A stretch of DNA of 64,000 nucleotides. It comes from Actinomadura physcomitrii (GTDB lineage Bacteria > Actinomycetota > Actinomycetes > Streptosporangiales > Streptosporangiaceae). The stretch covers positions 1 to 64,000 of the forward strand of contig NZ_WBMS02000010.1 of the NCBI RefSeq assembly GCF_008923205.2. Direction: 5' to 3'. The notes below the pieces were generated by a model. It was not told where the DNA came from. It was given only the letters and a program-made list of their open reading frames with translations, and searched no databases. This document shows, one piece after another, positions 15,469-24,751 of the stretch; the first letter of the stretch is position 1; each line of letters begins with the position of its first letter. The translations under genes were made by a program, and so were the position numbers.

Positions 15469-16551
15469 CTACCAGTTCGCCGAGGTCTCTTCGGCTTGGC
15501 GGGTCAGCTCGAGGGAGGCGGCGATCCGCTCGTTCCATGCCGCGGGCTCAGCGAAGAGCCGGTGGTCCAGCCGGACCCGCTTGTACGTCAAGTGGAGGTC
15601 GTGCTCCCAGGTGTAACCGATCGCGCCGTGCAGCATGAGGGCGGAGTCGGCAACCCGGCATGCCGAAGCCGTGACCTGCGCTTTCGCGGCGGCTGCGTGC
15701 CACGCCGAGTCGGGGTTGCCCTCAGCCACCGACGCGGCCGCGTAGTAGGTGATGGACCGCGCCGCCTCGACTTCGACGAGCATCTCGACCGCCTCGTGCT
15801 GCACTGCCTGGAACGAGCCGATGGGCGCGCCGAATTGGACGCGCTCCTTGGCGTAGGCCACCGTCTCCCGTAGCAGCTGGTCCATCGCGCCGAGCGCGTC
15901 GGCGGCGACCAGCACCGCGGCGGTCGACGCCATCCTCATGACGGCTTCGGGTGCCGGGTCGGTGGGCAGCCGCTCGCCGGCCACACCGTTGAGCTCGACG
16001 TCGGCGAGGCTCCGGCTGCGGTCGAGCGGTTCCCGCGCCGTCACGACCGCCGCGTCGGTGTCGATGAGATAGGCGGAGCCGTCGTCGGCCCGGACCACCA
16101 GCCTCCCGGCACGGTCGGCGCCGAGCACCAGCTCCAGCCGCCCGCTGAGCCGCCCGTCCGCCGCGGAGACCTTCGGTGCCGTGTCGGGGGTTTCTCCGGC
16201 CGGGGCCGCCAACACGGTCGGCGGTCCGTCCAGCAGCAGCCCGACGCTCTTCGGGCTGTCGGCGACGAGGGCGAGCGCCAGCGCGCCTCCCAGCCAGGCG
16301 GCCGACGGCACGGCGGCGGCTCCCAGGCACTCGGCGACCAGAGCCTGCTCGAGCAGCCCGCCTCCCTGACCGTGCGACTCCTCGGGTACGCCGACCGATG
16401 ACCAGCCCTGCTCGTGCAGCAGGCGCTCGAAGGCGACCGGGTCCTCGCCCTCCCACCATGCCCGCGCTCCGCCCGCCGGCAGCGCGGCGGTGAGCCGGCT
16501 GCGCAGCGACTCCTGGAGCATCTTCTGCTCGGACGTCAGTTCCCAGCGCAT
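15469..16551 (-). CDS. Acyl-CoA dehydrogenase, short beta-type subunit
   Basis: The protein is 360 residues from the ATG at 16551 (MRWELTSEQ); a longer frame upstream has no domain support. It has the middle and C-terminal acyl-CoA dehydrogenase domains (YAKERVQFGAPIGSFQAVQH, then HGAIGYTWEHDLHLTYKR). The GYTWEHD ending is typical of the partner subunit in heterotetrameric acyl-CoA dehydrogenases of steroid-type pathways, which pair with a subunit like that at 18883-20109. Its closest relative in the window is 52113-53231. It is the last gene of the long minus-strand operon, 34 bases after the double CoA-transferase. Confidence 0.87.
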   Translation of the reverse strand: MRWELTSEQKMLQESLRSRLTAALPAGGARAWWEGEDPVAFERLLHEQGWSSVGVPEESHGQGGGLLEQALVAECLGAAAVPSAAWLGGALALALVADSPKSVGLLLDGPPTVLAAPAGETPDTAPKVSAADGRLSGRLELVLGADRAGRLVVRADDGSAYLIDTDAAVVTAREPLDRSRSLADVELNGVAGERLPTDPAPEAVMRMASTAAVLVAADALGAMDQLLRETVAYAKERVQFGAPIGSFQAVQHEAVEMLVEVEAARSITYYAAASVAEGNPDSAWHAAAAKAQVTASACRVADSALMLHGAIGYTWEHDLHLTYKRVRLDHRLFAEPAAWNERIAASLELTRQAEETSANW

Positions 16552-16585
16552 GACAACAGTCCTTCGTGTCGATCGGGTAGGCCGC

Positions 16586-18886
16586 TCATCGGTACACCGC
16601 ACCGAGCCGCTGCGGCATCGGCGCCCCCGCTTCGACCACGCCCGCGCGCAACAGCTCCTCGATGCGCTCGGCAGGGTAGAGCTCCGCGAGCAGGGCGCGG
16701 GTGTGCTGTCCAGCCCCGGGCGTCACCAGGTGTCCCGAGAGCGCCGTGCGCCCGAACGCGGCGTACCGGCCGGGCGCCGTGAAGACCGTCCCCTCCTCGC
16801 CCGCGCGCACCTCGATCCGTCCGCTTGCGAGCAGCAGCGGGTCGCGCAGTACCTCGGTCACCCGACGCGCGGGCACGGCAGCGAGTCCCGCCCTGGCCAG
16901 ACGGTCCGCCGCCTCCTTCGCGCCCAGGTCCGCCAGCGCCGACGCGACGGCGGCGACACGGTCGCGGGCGAAGAGCTCCTTGTCGACGTCGATCCCCGCG
17001 GCGATCAGCTCGTCGGGGTCGAGCGCGTCCCGGTCGCGGCCGGCGACCCGCAGCCAGCCGTCCGCGACCCGGTAGTAGCGGTCAGCGCAGCCGGTGCCCT
17101 TGTAGTCCCGGCCTCCGTTGAGCGTGGAGACCGGCTTTCCGTCGAGCTTGACCAGCCCTGCCCCCTGCGTGTAGGTCGCGACGTCGGCCAGCGACGTCCA
17201 GATGTGCTGCCCGCCGCCCGTCTGCGCGCGGTGGTAGAGGGCGAGCACGGCACCCAGGCAGGTGAGCGCGGCGGCGTTGAAGTCGGTGATCGCGAGGGTG
17301 TTGACGACCGGCTCGTCGTCGCCGCCCTGTGCGCGCATCATGCCGCTCATGGCCTGGAGCACCATGTCGACTCCCGGCCGGCCTGCCTGCGGCCCGACCT
17401 CGCCGAACCCGGAGATCCCCGTGGTGATGATGTCGGGGCGCCGGGAGGCGAGGGTCTCGTGGTCGAGGCCGAGCTTGCGCTCGGCGCCCGGGCGCAGCGA
17501 GCAGATCACGACGTCGCAGGTGCCGGCCAGGTCGTCCAGGATCTCTCGGCCTTCCGCCGAGGCGAGGTCGATCGCGATGCTGCGCATGCCGCGCGAGTAC
17601 ATGAAGCCCGTCTGACGGAACGGGTCGCCGCCCGTCGGCTCGAGCTTGACGACCTCGGCCCCCAGTTCGGCCATGAGCGACCCGGAATACGGCCCGGCGA
17701 CGAAGGAGCCGGTGTTGAGGATCCGGATGCCGGCCAGCGGTCCCGGCCGCAGCGGCGCGGGACCCGTCACGGCGGGGGCGGGGCGGGGGGTCCAGCCGAC
17801 CTCGCCGAGTTCGACGGCGCGCGGCGCCGCCACGGGCGCGCCCGCCGAGCTGGGCAGGTGGTTCGGCGTACCGGGCATCGTGAGGGTCCCGAGCCCGGGG
17901 ACCGCCAGCTCGACCCGTTCGCCGAGGGCGGCGACCTGCGGCCGGTCGAGCCAGTCGTCCCGGTGGCCCACAGGTCCGCAGGGTATGCCCGCGGCCGAGA
18001 TCCGCTCCACCCAGTCGTCGCAGTCGCGGGTCCGGAAGGCCGCCGCGACCTCCGAGCGCACCCAGGCGAACACGTCCGGAGCGGAGTAGGACGCGGTGCC
18101 GCCCCCCAGCCGCGGGTCGTCGAGGATCGATTCGATCCCCAGGACGTTCAGGATGGCGCGCTCGAACTTGCTGCCGAGCGCTCCGCAGGCCAGCCACCTG
18201 CCGTCGCCGCACTCGAACACCGTGTACGTCGGATGCCTGCCGAACGAGCCGATCGCCGTCGACGGGTCGGGGATGTCGGCGTCGACCGAGAGCACGCCGA
18301 TCAGCGGGAGGAGCATCCCGTGCGCGGCGCTCACCGTGACCCGCTGCCCGAATCCGGACCGCTCCCGCTCGACCAGGCAGGCGACGGCGCAGGCCGCCGC
18401 CCAGGCGGCGTGGGAGGAGAACAGCAGGTCGTAGACCGGTTCGACCGGGTCGCCGCTGAACGACGTCTGGCGTGCGGCCATGCCCGTCCACGCCGCGAGC
18501 AGCCCGTGGGACTCGACATCACCCCAGGGCGCCGGGCCGTCCCACAGCGGCAGGTCCAGCCAGACCAGCCGCGGGTTCTCCCGCAGGATCGTGTCGCGCC
18601 GCTCGCTGTCGATCCCGCCGCCGGGCCCCGCCACGCACAGGTCGGCCGCCCCGAGCAGGACGGCGGCCTCTTCGGGGGTCGGCGGGCTCGCCACGAGCCG
18701 CTTGGAGCGGTGCCGGAACGCTTCCTGCGGCGAGAGCGCGCCGACGGGCGGCCCGCCGAACCTGACCACGTCGGCGCCGTGGTCGGCGAGGAGCATCCCG
18801 ACGATCGGGGCGATGGATCCGGTGCCGAGCTCGACGACCCGCACGCCCGCGAGGGTCACCGTTCCCGTGGTGTCCGTTGCTGTCAC
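16586..18886 (-). CDS. Double-domain family III (CaiB/BaiF) CoA-transferase
   Basis: At 766 residues this is twice the normal length and holds two CaiB/BaiF units in tandem. The first runs from LAGVRVVELGTGSIAPIVG (about residues 11-370). The second begins at PLAGIRILNTGSFVAGPYSG near residue 400. The catalytic aspartate of the family is kept in the second unit (ITDFNAAAL, exactly 25 residues before TGGGQ as in formyl-CoA transferase) but is replaced in the first (FSSHAAW). It therefore looks like a fused inactive/active pair, matching the two separate genes at 40305-41537 and 39106-40287. The start overlaps the upstream acyl-CoA dehydrogenase stop by 4 bases. It probably moves CoA between acids. 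Confidence 0.88.
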   Translation of the reverse strand: MTATDTTGTVTLAGVRVVELGTGSIAPIVGMLLADHGADVVRFGGPPVGALSPQEAFRHRSKRLVASPPTPEEAAVLLGAADLCVAGPGGGIDSERRDTILRENPRLVWLDLPLWDGPAPWGDVESHGLLAAWTGMAARQTSFSGDPVEPVYDLLFSSHAAWAAACAVACLVERERSGFGQRVTVSAAHGMLLPLIGVLSVDADIPDPSTAIGSFGRHPTYTVFECGDGRWLACGALGSKFERAILNVLGIESILDDPRLGGGTASYSAPDVFAWVRSEVAAAFRTRDCDDWVERISAAGIPCGPVGHRDDWLDRPQVAALGERVELAVPGLGTLTMPGTPNHLPSSAGAPVAAPRAVELGEVGWTPRPAPAVTGPAPLRPGPLAGIRILNTGSFVAGPYSGSLMAELGAEVVKLEPTGGDPFRQTGFMYSRGMRSIAIDLASAEGREILDDLAGTCDVVICSLRPGAERKLGLDHETLASRRPDIITTGISGFGEVGPQAGRPGVDMVLQAMSGMMRAQGGDDEPVVNTLAITDFNAAALTCLGAVLALYHRAQTGGGQHIWTSLADVATYTQGAGLVKLDGKPVSTLNGGRDYKGTGCADRYYRVADGWLRVAGRDRDALDPDELIAAGIDVDKELFARDRVAAVASALADLGAKEAADRLARAGLAAVPARRVTEVLRDPLLLASGRIEVRAGEEGTVFTAPGRYAAFGRTALSGHLVTPGAGQHTRALLAELYPAERIEELLRAGVVEAGAPMPQRLGAVYR

Positions 18887-20109
18887 CGTGCCTCCTGCAC
18901 CGTCGGTGAAGTGCGTGACCGGTCCGGAGCGTCGACGGGCCGCGGGGCCCGAGGCATCCCGAGCATTCGCTCGGCGAGCACGTTGCGCTGGATGTTGGAG
19001 GTCCCGCCCGCGATGGCCGTGCCACGGGACTGGTAGGCGAGCCGCAGCCAGCTCGAAGCCGGGTTGTCCTGCGGCGCGAGCTGGCCCGCCAGCCCGTCGA
19101 GCGAGAGCCGCAGATCGGCGATTTCCTGGACCAGTGGCGTGAAGTAGAGCTTGCCGATCGAGGCGAACGGGCCGGGGAGCTCCTCACCCGTCTCCAGCGC
19201 GACCGCTCGCTGCCCGATGATGTAGTGGACCAGCGCGCGCGATGCGAGATCCGCCAATCGCTGCCGGATCTCGGGCCGCTCACCCAGCGGACGGCCGTCC
19301 GCGTCACGCCGCTCGCGCACGGCCTCGACCAGCTGCCCGACCGCCCGCTGGGTGTTGACCCGGCCGGTGGCGATCCCGACCCGCTCGTGGGCGAGCGCCG
19401 CCACGGCCACTCGCCAGCCCTTGTCGACCTCCCCGACCACCTGGTCGTCCGGGATGAAGAGGCCGTCGAAGAAGACTTCGTTGAACTCCGCCTCGCCGAG
19501 CATGTGCGCCAGGGGCCGCACGGTGATCCCGGGCGAGTCCATTCCCACCACGAAGCAGGTCAGACCGTCGTGCCGCCCCGGCGTGGTGCGGGCGAGGAGG
19601 AAGCCGCGCTGGGCGATCTGCGCGCGGCTGGTCCAGACCTTCTGACCGTCTACCCGCCAGCCGCCCTCGACCCTGGTGGCTCGCGTCCGCAGGGACGCGA
19701 GATCCGAGCCGGAGCCGGGCTCGGAGAAGAGCTGGCACCAGATGTCCTCGCCGCGCAGGATCCTGGGCAGCAGGCCGCGCTTCTGCGCCTCGGTCCCGAA
19801 GTCGATGATCGTCGGACCGATGAAGTCCTCACCGATGGTGTTGAGCCGGTCGGGCGCGCCGACTCGGTCCAGCTCTTCCATGAAGACCGCGCGGAGCCGG
19901 GGTCCGACGCCACCGCCGCCATACTCGGCCGGCCACCACAGGCCGGCGTACCCCGCCTCGTGGAGGATCCGCTGCCACTGTTTCCAGTACGGCACCTTGT
20001 CCACCAGGAGCTCGGGCTCGTCGGCGGGCAGCTGCTTCTTCGCGCCTTCCAGAAAGTCCCGCGCCTTCGCGCGGAACTCCGCCTCCTCCGGTGAGTCACT
20101 CAGCTTCAT
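18883..20109 (-). CDS. Acyl-CoA dehydrogenase, alpha-type subunit
   Basis: The 408-residue flavoprotein has the usual layout: N-terminal helices, CQLFSEPGSGSDLASL near residue 125, VDGQKVWTSRA, and the C-terminal GGTSNIQRNVLAERMLGMPR that binds FAD. It resembles the alpha subunit of paired acyl-CoA dehydrogenases. The likely partner is the short subunit at 15469-16551, separated from it by the double CoA-transferase gene. It follows the CoA-transferase at 20134 by 24 bases in the same operon. Confidence 0.9.
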   Translation of the reverse strand: MKLSDSPEEAEFRAKARDFLEGAKKQLPADEPELLVDKVPYWKQWQRILHEAGYAGLWWPAEYGGGGVGPRLRAVFMEELDRVGAPDRLNTIGEDFIGPTIIDFGTEAQKRGLLPRILRGEDIWCQLFSEPGSGSDLASLRTRATRVEGGWRVDGQKVWTSRAQIAQRGFLLARTTPGRHDGLTCFVVGMDSPGITVRPLAHMLGEAEFNEVFFDGLFIPDDQVVGEVDKGWRVAVAALAHERVGIATGRVNTQRAVGQLVEAVRERRDADGRPLGERPEIRQRLADLASRALVHYIIGQRAVALETGEELPGPFASIGKLYFTPLVQEIADLRLSLDGLAGQLAPQDNPASSWLRLAYQSRGTAIAGGTSNIQRNVLAERMLGMPRAPRPVDAPDRSRTSPTVQEAR

Positions 20110-20133
20110 GCCCGATCACCGCCTCTCGCACGC

Positions 20134-21354
20134 TCACCAGGCACCTCGCCGGCGGCATTCCTCGATTTCGGCCTCGGTCAGGCCCAGCAGACGCGAGAGC
20201 ACGGCGCCGTTGTGCTCCCCGATGTCCGGCGCCTGCGCCGGCGCGACGGGGGCCGACGCACCCAGGCGCAACGGGCTGCCGTACGCGTACCCCGGCCTGC
20301 CGTGGTCGTCGACCTCGACGAGCATCCCGCGTTCGCGGACGTCCGGGTCTTCGATCACCTCCCGGAGCCGGCGTACCGGCGCGGCCGGGATGTCGCCCTC
20401 CTGCAGGAGCTTGAGAGCGCCGGCGGTGGTGAGCGTGGCGATCCAGGCCGACACCACCTCGTCCACCCGGCCGATCGCCTCGACCCGGCCGCGCGGCGTC
20501 GCCAGGGACTCGTCGGCGAGCAGGTCCTCGCGGCCGACCAGCCGGCACAGCGTCTGCCAGTGCCTGTCGCGCATGCACAGCACGGCGATCCAGCCGTCGG
20601 CCGACGCGTACACGTTGTACGGCGCCACCGACAGCCCTCCATGACGGTTGCCGACCCGCTCCGGCGCCGTCCCGCCGGAGTCGAGGTAGCCGGCGATGTT
20701 GGACGTCAGAGTCGGCAGGATGGCGTCGTACATGTTGACCTCGACCCGCTGGCCGCGGCCTGTGCGCTCCCGCTGGACCAGGGCGCCGAGGATGGCGGCG
20801 GCCAGGTGGGTGCCTGCGATGAAGTCGGCCACCGCGCCGCCGCTCTTGACCGGGGGCTGCCCCTCGAATCCGGTGGCCGCCATCATCCCGCTGATCGCCT
20901 GGACGGTGATGTCCATGGCCCGCAGGTCCTTGTGGCGGCTGGCCGAATCGAAGCCCTTGCCGGAGGCGAGCACCAGGCGGGGGTTCGCCTCCTCCAGTCG
21001 GTCGTAGCCCAGCCCGAGGCGCTCCATGACACCGGGCGCGAAGTTCTCGACCACGACGTCGGCGACGGCCACCAGCCTGAGGAACAGCTCCACGCCCGCC
21101 GCTGACTTCAGGTTCAGCTCGAGGCCCTGCTTGCCGCCGTTGAGGAGGTTGAACGCCTGGCTGACGGTTGTGCCGTCGCCCCGCCAGCGGATCGGCTCGC
21201 CGCCGCCGGGCTCAATTTTGATCACCTCGGCGCCGAGCTGCCGCAACAGCATGGTGCAGTAGGGCCCGTTGTAGATCTGGCCGAGGTCGAGGACGACCAT
21301 GCCCTCAAGGGCACGGCCGGGCCGCCCCGGTGCTGCGCTCGACATGGCCGTCAC
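20134..21354 (-). CDS. Family III (CaiB/BaiF) CoA-transferase
   Basis: The 406-residue single-domain enzyme has LDLGQIYNGPYCTMLLRQLG near the N-terminus and the catalytic aspartate in GGAVADFIAGTH, 25 residues before TGRGQ. It should transfer CoA between two organic acids through an aspartyl-CoA intermediate. The GTG start at 21354 overlaps the SDR stop by 4 bases; an ATG at 21345 is possible. It may activate a substrate or recycle CoA for the beta-oxidation genes around it. Confidence 0.9.
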   Translation of the reverse strand: MTAMSSAAPGRPGRALEGMVVLDLGQIYNGPYCTMLLRQLGAEVIKIEPGGGEPIRWRGDGTTVSQAFNLLNGGKQGLELNLKSAAGVELFLRLVAVADVVVENFAPGVMERLGLGYDRLEEANPRLVLASGKGFDSASRHKDLRAMDITVQAISGMMAATGFEGQPPVKSGGAVADFIAGTHLAAAILGALVQRERTGRGQRVEVNMYDAILPTLTSNIAGYLDSGGTAPERVGNRHGGLSVAPYNVYASADGWIAVLCMRDRHWQTLCRLVGREDLLADESLATPRGRVEAIGRVDEVVSAWIATLTTAGALKLLQEGDIPAAPVRRLREVIEDPDVRERGMLVEVDDHGRPGYAYGSPLRLGASAPVAPAQAPDIGEHNGAVLSRLLGLTEAEIEECRRRGAW

Positions 21355-22280
21355 TTCGACTTGACCTGCCCCGCGAAGACGCTCGGGGGCAGGCCGTCGG
21401 CGACGGGGCGGAATTCACTCTCGAGCTTGTCGGCCAGGGCCTCCTGCGTCCAGGGCGCCTCGGACTGGACGCCGCGCACGATCTCCGGGTTCGGGTAGAG
21501 CCCGACCTCGAAACCGCCCGAGGACAGCACTCGACCGCTCAGCCATCCGGAGCGGTCGCCGGCGAGGTAGGTGGCGAGCGCCGCGACGTTGTCGGGCGAG
21601 CGCCGCGGGTCGGTCGCCTCCGGACGGTCCTTGATGGCGCGCAGCTCCGCCGGCACCCCCGCGACCAGCCGGGTTTCGGCGCTGGGCGCGATCGCGTTGG
21701 CGGTGACGCCGTAGCGCGCGAGGCCCTGCGCGAGCGAGTAGGTCAGGCCGACGACGCCCATCTTGGCGGCCGCGTAGTTCGCCTGGCCCGGGGAGCCGTC
21801 AAGGCCGGAGATCGAAGTGAAGTTGATGACGCGGAAGTTGCCGTCGGGCCGCCGCAGCGAGCGCCAGTACGCCGCCGCCGGCTGCACGGTCGAGAAGTGG
21901 CCGCGCAGATGCACCCGGATGACGGCGTCCCAGTCCTCCGGAGTCATGTTGAAGATCATCCGGTCGCGCAGGATGCCTGCCGAGTTCACCACGATGTCGA
22001 GGCGGCCGAACCGCTCGACGGCCGTCCGCACCAGCTCCTGGCCGGTGGCGACATCGGCGATGTCCCCGCCGTTCGCCAGGGCCTTGCCGCCCTCGGCGGT
22101 GATCTTGTCGGCCAGTTCCTGGGCGGGGCCGAGGTCGCTGCCGACGCCGTCCGGGCCACCGCCCAGGTCGTTGATGATCACAGTCGCGCCCTCGGCCGCG
22201 AACATCCGGGACACGGCGGCCCCGATCCCGCGGGCACCGCCCGTGATGATCGCGACCTTGTCCTCGAGGGTGTTGCCCAT
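21351..22280 (-). CDS. SDR of MFE2 type, (3R)-hydroxyacyl-CoA dehydrogenase
   Basis: The product is 309 residues from the ATG at 22280, which has AGAGG upstream; a longer frame would overlap the previous gene. Motifs are TGGARGIG, NSAGILRDRMIFNMTPEDWD, FTSISG and NYAAAKMG. The NxAGILRDR...EDWDxVxxVHLRG pattern is characteristic of the dehydrogenase domain of peroxisomal multifunctional enzyme 2 and its bacterial counterparts. Next to a hydratase-2 gene it fits the (R)-3-hydroxy route of beta-oxidation. Confidence 0.9.
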   Translation of the reverse strand: MGNTLEDKVAIITGGARGIGAAVSRMFAAEGATVIINDLGGGPDGVGSDLGPAQELADKITAEGGKALANGGDIADVATGQELVRTAVERFGRLDIVVNSAGILRDRMIFNMTPEDWDAVIRVHLRGHFSTVQPAAAYWRSLRRPDGNFRVINFTSISGLDGSPGQANYAAAKMGVVGLTYSLAQGLARYGVTANAIAPSAETRLVAGVPAELRAIKDRPEATDPRRSPDNVAALATYLAGDRSGWLSGRVLSSGGFEVGLYPNPEIVRGVQSEAPWTQEALADKLESEFRPVADGLPPSVFAGQVKSK

Positions 22281-22305
22281 CGGCTCTACCTCTTTCCCTG
22301 GTTGA

Positions 22306-23151
22306 CTAATCGTTGGCGAAGACGGCGCGGCCGGCGTCAATGACGACGCCGCCGTCCGCCGAGGTCCGGAAGAGCACGGCTCCGTCCTCGACCCACATCT
22401 CGACGGTGAGTTGTGCGGGCGGAACGACCGGCCTCGTGAACCGCCCCTCCATCCACCGCATCCGGCTGGGCTCCCGCGCAGCGAAGTTCTCGACGAGGAG
22501 CCGGCCGGTGAAGCCGTAGGTGCACATACCGTGGAGGATCGGTTTGTCGAACCCGCCGCGCGCCGCGAAGGCGGGGTCGCTGTGGAGCGGGTTGCGGTCG
22601 CCTGTCAGCCGGTAGAGCAACGCCTGCTCCGGCCGCACCGACGCAGTCCGGACGAAGTCCGCCTCCCGCTCGGGGATGGTGACGCGCTTGGTCGCCCCGC
22701 GCTCCCCGCCGAAGCCTCCCGCCCCTCGGATCAGCACGGTCTGCCAGGTGGTCGCGATCGGCCGACCGTCTTCGGCGTCGACGGCGACCTGCTTCTGGGT
22801 GACCACCCCCGCGCTGCCCTTGTCGAGCATCTCGACGACGGTGGCGGTGACCAGGGCGCGCCCGGACGTCGGGATGGGCCGGTGGAGCTCCATCGCCTGC
22901 GACGCATGCACCAGCTTGGTCATGTCGACCTCGCCGACTGGAGCACGCGTGATCCGCGTGATGATGTTGGCGAACGTCGGCAGGACGGCCAGCGCCTGGC
23001 CTGCGGTGTTCTCCGTCGTCAGATTCAGTTCGGCCGTCGGCTCGGCCGAGCCGGCACCGACGGCGACGGCGTAGAGCATGACGTCGCGCTCGGACCAGCT
23101 GAACTCCGTGGGCGGCGTCGACACGCCGATGACCGAAGGATCCAGTCCCAC
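22306..23151 (-). CDS. MaoC-type (R)-specific enoyl-CoA hydratase (hydratase 2), double hot-dog
   Basis: The 281-residue protein has an N-terminal degenerate hot-dog domain and a C-terminal MaoC domain with the hydratase-2 signature YRLTGDRNPLHSDP, containing the catalytic Asp and His, and LHGMCTYGF. It hydrates trans-2-enoyl-CoA to (3R)-hydroxyacyl-CoA. The double hot-dog form accepts bulky acyl chains in eukaryotic MFE2 and in the steroid enzyme Hsd4B. The GTG start has GGAGGT 5 bases upstream. It sits 25 bases before the MFE2-type SDR, so the two together replace one multifunctional enzyme. Confidence 0.9.
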   Translation of the reverse strand: MGLDPSVIGVSTPPTEFSWSERDVMLYAVAVGAGSAEPTAELNLTTENTAGQALAVLPTFANIITRITRAPVGEVDMTKLVHASQAMELHRPIPTSGRALVTATVVEMLDKGSAGVVTQKQVAVDAEDGRPIATTWQTVLIRGAGGFGGERGATKRVTIPEREADFVRTASVRPEQALLYRLTGDRNPLHSDPAFAARGGFDKPILHGMCTYGFTGRLLVENFAAREPSRMRWMEGRFTRPVVPPAQLTVEMWVEDGAVLFRTSADGGVVIDAGRAVFAND

Positions 23152-23192
23152 GTTCTACCTCCGCACAGTCGTGTCGGGCCGATGCCGTGCGT

Positions 23193-24341
23193 TCACGGCC
23201 GCTGATTGGAGAGCACGAGACTGCCTGCCGACCAGAAGAAGCCTCCAACGCCCTGGACGAAGGAAATCTCGGCCCCGGGCACTTGGACGACCGCCTCGCC
23301 CCGCAACTGCCTGACCGCCTCCTGGATCGCGAACATGCCGTACATCCCGGTGTGCGTGTAGGAGAGGCCACCGCCGTTGGTGTTCATCGGCAGCGAGCCG
23401 CCCACCGTCGTGTGGCCCTCGGCGATGAAGGCACCGGATTCGCCGCGCCCGACGAAGCCGATGTCCTCGAGCATGTAGAGCGGCAGGTGCGCGAACGCGT
23501 CGTACCCCATGAAGTGGTCAACGTCGGCGGGGGTGATGCCGGCCGTGCGGAAGGCCTCCGCGGACGCCTCGCGGTAACCCGAGAAGGAACCGAGGTCCTC
23601 CATCTGCGAGACCATCGAGGTCCCGGGGGCCTCGCCGGCTCCGAGCAGGTGGACGGCGCGCTCCGGGCGGGGCAGGTCGCGGGCCCGCTCCGCGCTGGTG
23701 ACCACCAGCGCGCCGCCGCCGTCCGTCACCACGCAGCACATGTCGCGCGTGAAGGGGTAGGCGATCTCGGGGCCGTCCAGCACCTCGTCGACCGTGATCG
23801 GCTTGCGCCGGAACGCCCGCGGGTTGGGCTCCGCCCAGCGCCGCTGGGCGACCACCACCTCGGCGAGGTCGCGCCTGCCCATGCCGCGCTCGTGCAGGAA
23901 GCGCATCGCCGGCACCGTGAAGGTGGCGTACGGCGGCACGGCGCCGTACGGCATCTCGAACTGTCCGCGCGGGCTCGCCGCCTCGTTGGCCATCGGGGAG
24001 GCCCCGGAACGGGAGCGGCCGGACTCGCCGTGGCTGATGAGGACGGCGGAGGCGTGGCCGGCGGCGATGGCGGCCGCGGCGTGCCGCGTGTGCAGCATGA
24101 AGCTGCCGCCGCCTACGGCCGTGCCGTCCAGCCAGCGGGCCTTGATGCCGAGCCGCTCGGCGATCGCGACCGGGTAGGGGCGGGCCGTCGCCACGCCGTC
24201 GATGTCGGCCGGCGTGAGGCCGGCGTCGGCGATCGCGCGCAGCGAGGCCTCGGCGTGCAGTTCCAGCATGGAGAGCTCGGGCAGCACTCCCACCTCGTCG
24301 GTCTCCGCGGCGCCGACGATCGCGATGTCCCCGGGCCTCAT
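23193..24341 (-). CDS. Thiolase-fold protein of Ltp type, partner of DUF35
   Basis: The 382-residue product has the thiolase fold but no cysteine at the nucleophile position: the segment reads DGTAVGGGSFMLH near residue 78. The start (ATG at 24341, overlapping the DUF35 stop by 4 bases) excludes a longer reading. The C-terminal part keeps NTNGGGLSYTHTGMYG in place of the usual GGHPLGATG loop, so this is the most divergent of the three Ltp-like proteins here. Adjacent hydratase-2, MFE2-type SDR and paired acyl-CoA dehydrogenases resemble the arrangement around Ltp aldolases in steroid side-chain loss. A retro-aldol step is the favoured inference. Confidence 0.83.
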   Translation of the reverse strand: MRPGDIAIVGAAETDEVGVLPELSMLELHAEASLRAIADAGLTPADIDGVATARPYPVAIAERLGIKARWLDGTAVGGGSFMLHTRHAAAAIAAGHASAVLISHGESGRSRSGASPMANEAASPRGQFEMPYGAVPPYATFTVPAMRFLHERGMGRRDLAEVVVAQRRWAEPNPRAFRRKPITVDEVLDGPEIAYPFTRDMCCVVTDGGGALVVTSAERARDLPRPERAVHLLGAGEAPGTSMVSQMEDLGSFSGYREASAEAFRTAGITPADVDHFMGYDAFAHLPLYMLEDIGFVGRGESGAFIAEGHTTVGGSLPMNTNGGGLSYTHTGMYGMFAIQEAVRQLRGEAVVQVPGAEISFVQGVGGFFWSAGSLVLSNQRP

Positions 24342-24751
24342 GCGGCACCGACCGCGGGCCGGAAGACGGGCATCGGGCGGCCACCGCGTTCCTGGAACTC
24401 GACGGTCAGCGGCCCGTCGAGCACGAGCGCGTCGGGGTCCGGCTCCACGCCGACCAGGTTGGTGAGCATGCGCGGCCCCTCGTCGACCTCGACGATCGCG
24501 ATGATCTGGGGCTCGCTCTCCCCTCGCGGCACCACCGGCCGGCGGTTGATCACGTAGGAGAGCAGCTTCGCCTGGCCGGACAACCTGCGCCATTCGACGT
24601 CACCGGAGTGGCAGTAGCGGCAGGTGCGGCGGGGGAAGAAGTAGAACCGCCGGCAGCTGAGACAGCGCTGCATCCTCAGCTCGCCCTGAGCCGCGCCCTC
24701 CCAGAAGGGCTCCGTCTCAGGCGTGACCTCGGCTTCGCCGAGTGAACCCAT
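24338..24751 (-). CDS. DUF35 OB-fold protein with zinc ribbon
   Basis: The product is 137 residues from the ATG at 24751, preceded by GAGGTGG at good spacing; a GTG 9 bases further up lacks this. It shows CLSC and CRYC zinc-ribbon pairs (about residues 30-48) followed by an OB-fold with PQIIAIVEVDEGPRMLTNLV. It is the first gene of the long operon running to 15469 and is coupled to the thiolase-fold gene. The DUF35 subunit would supply part of the acyl-CoA binding site. Confidence 0.88.
   Translation of the reverse strand: MGSLGEAEVTPETEPFWEGAAQGELRMQRCLSCRRFYFFPRRTCRYCHSGDVEWRRLSGQAKLLSYVINRRPVVPRGESEPQIIAIVEVDEGPRMLTNLVGVEPDPDALVLDGPLTVEFQERGGRPMPVFRPAVGAA

Noticed and set aside
15469..24751. 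Steroid degradation cluster
   Set aside because: Side-chain-type genes are present, but no KstD, KshAB, Hsa or Mce genes are seen in the window, so the name is not supported.
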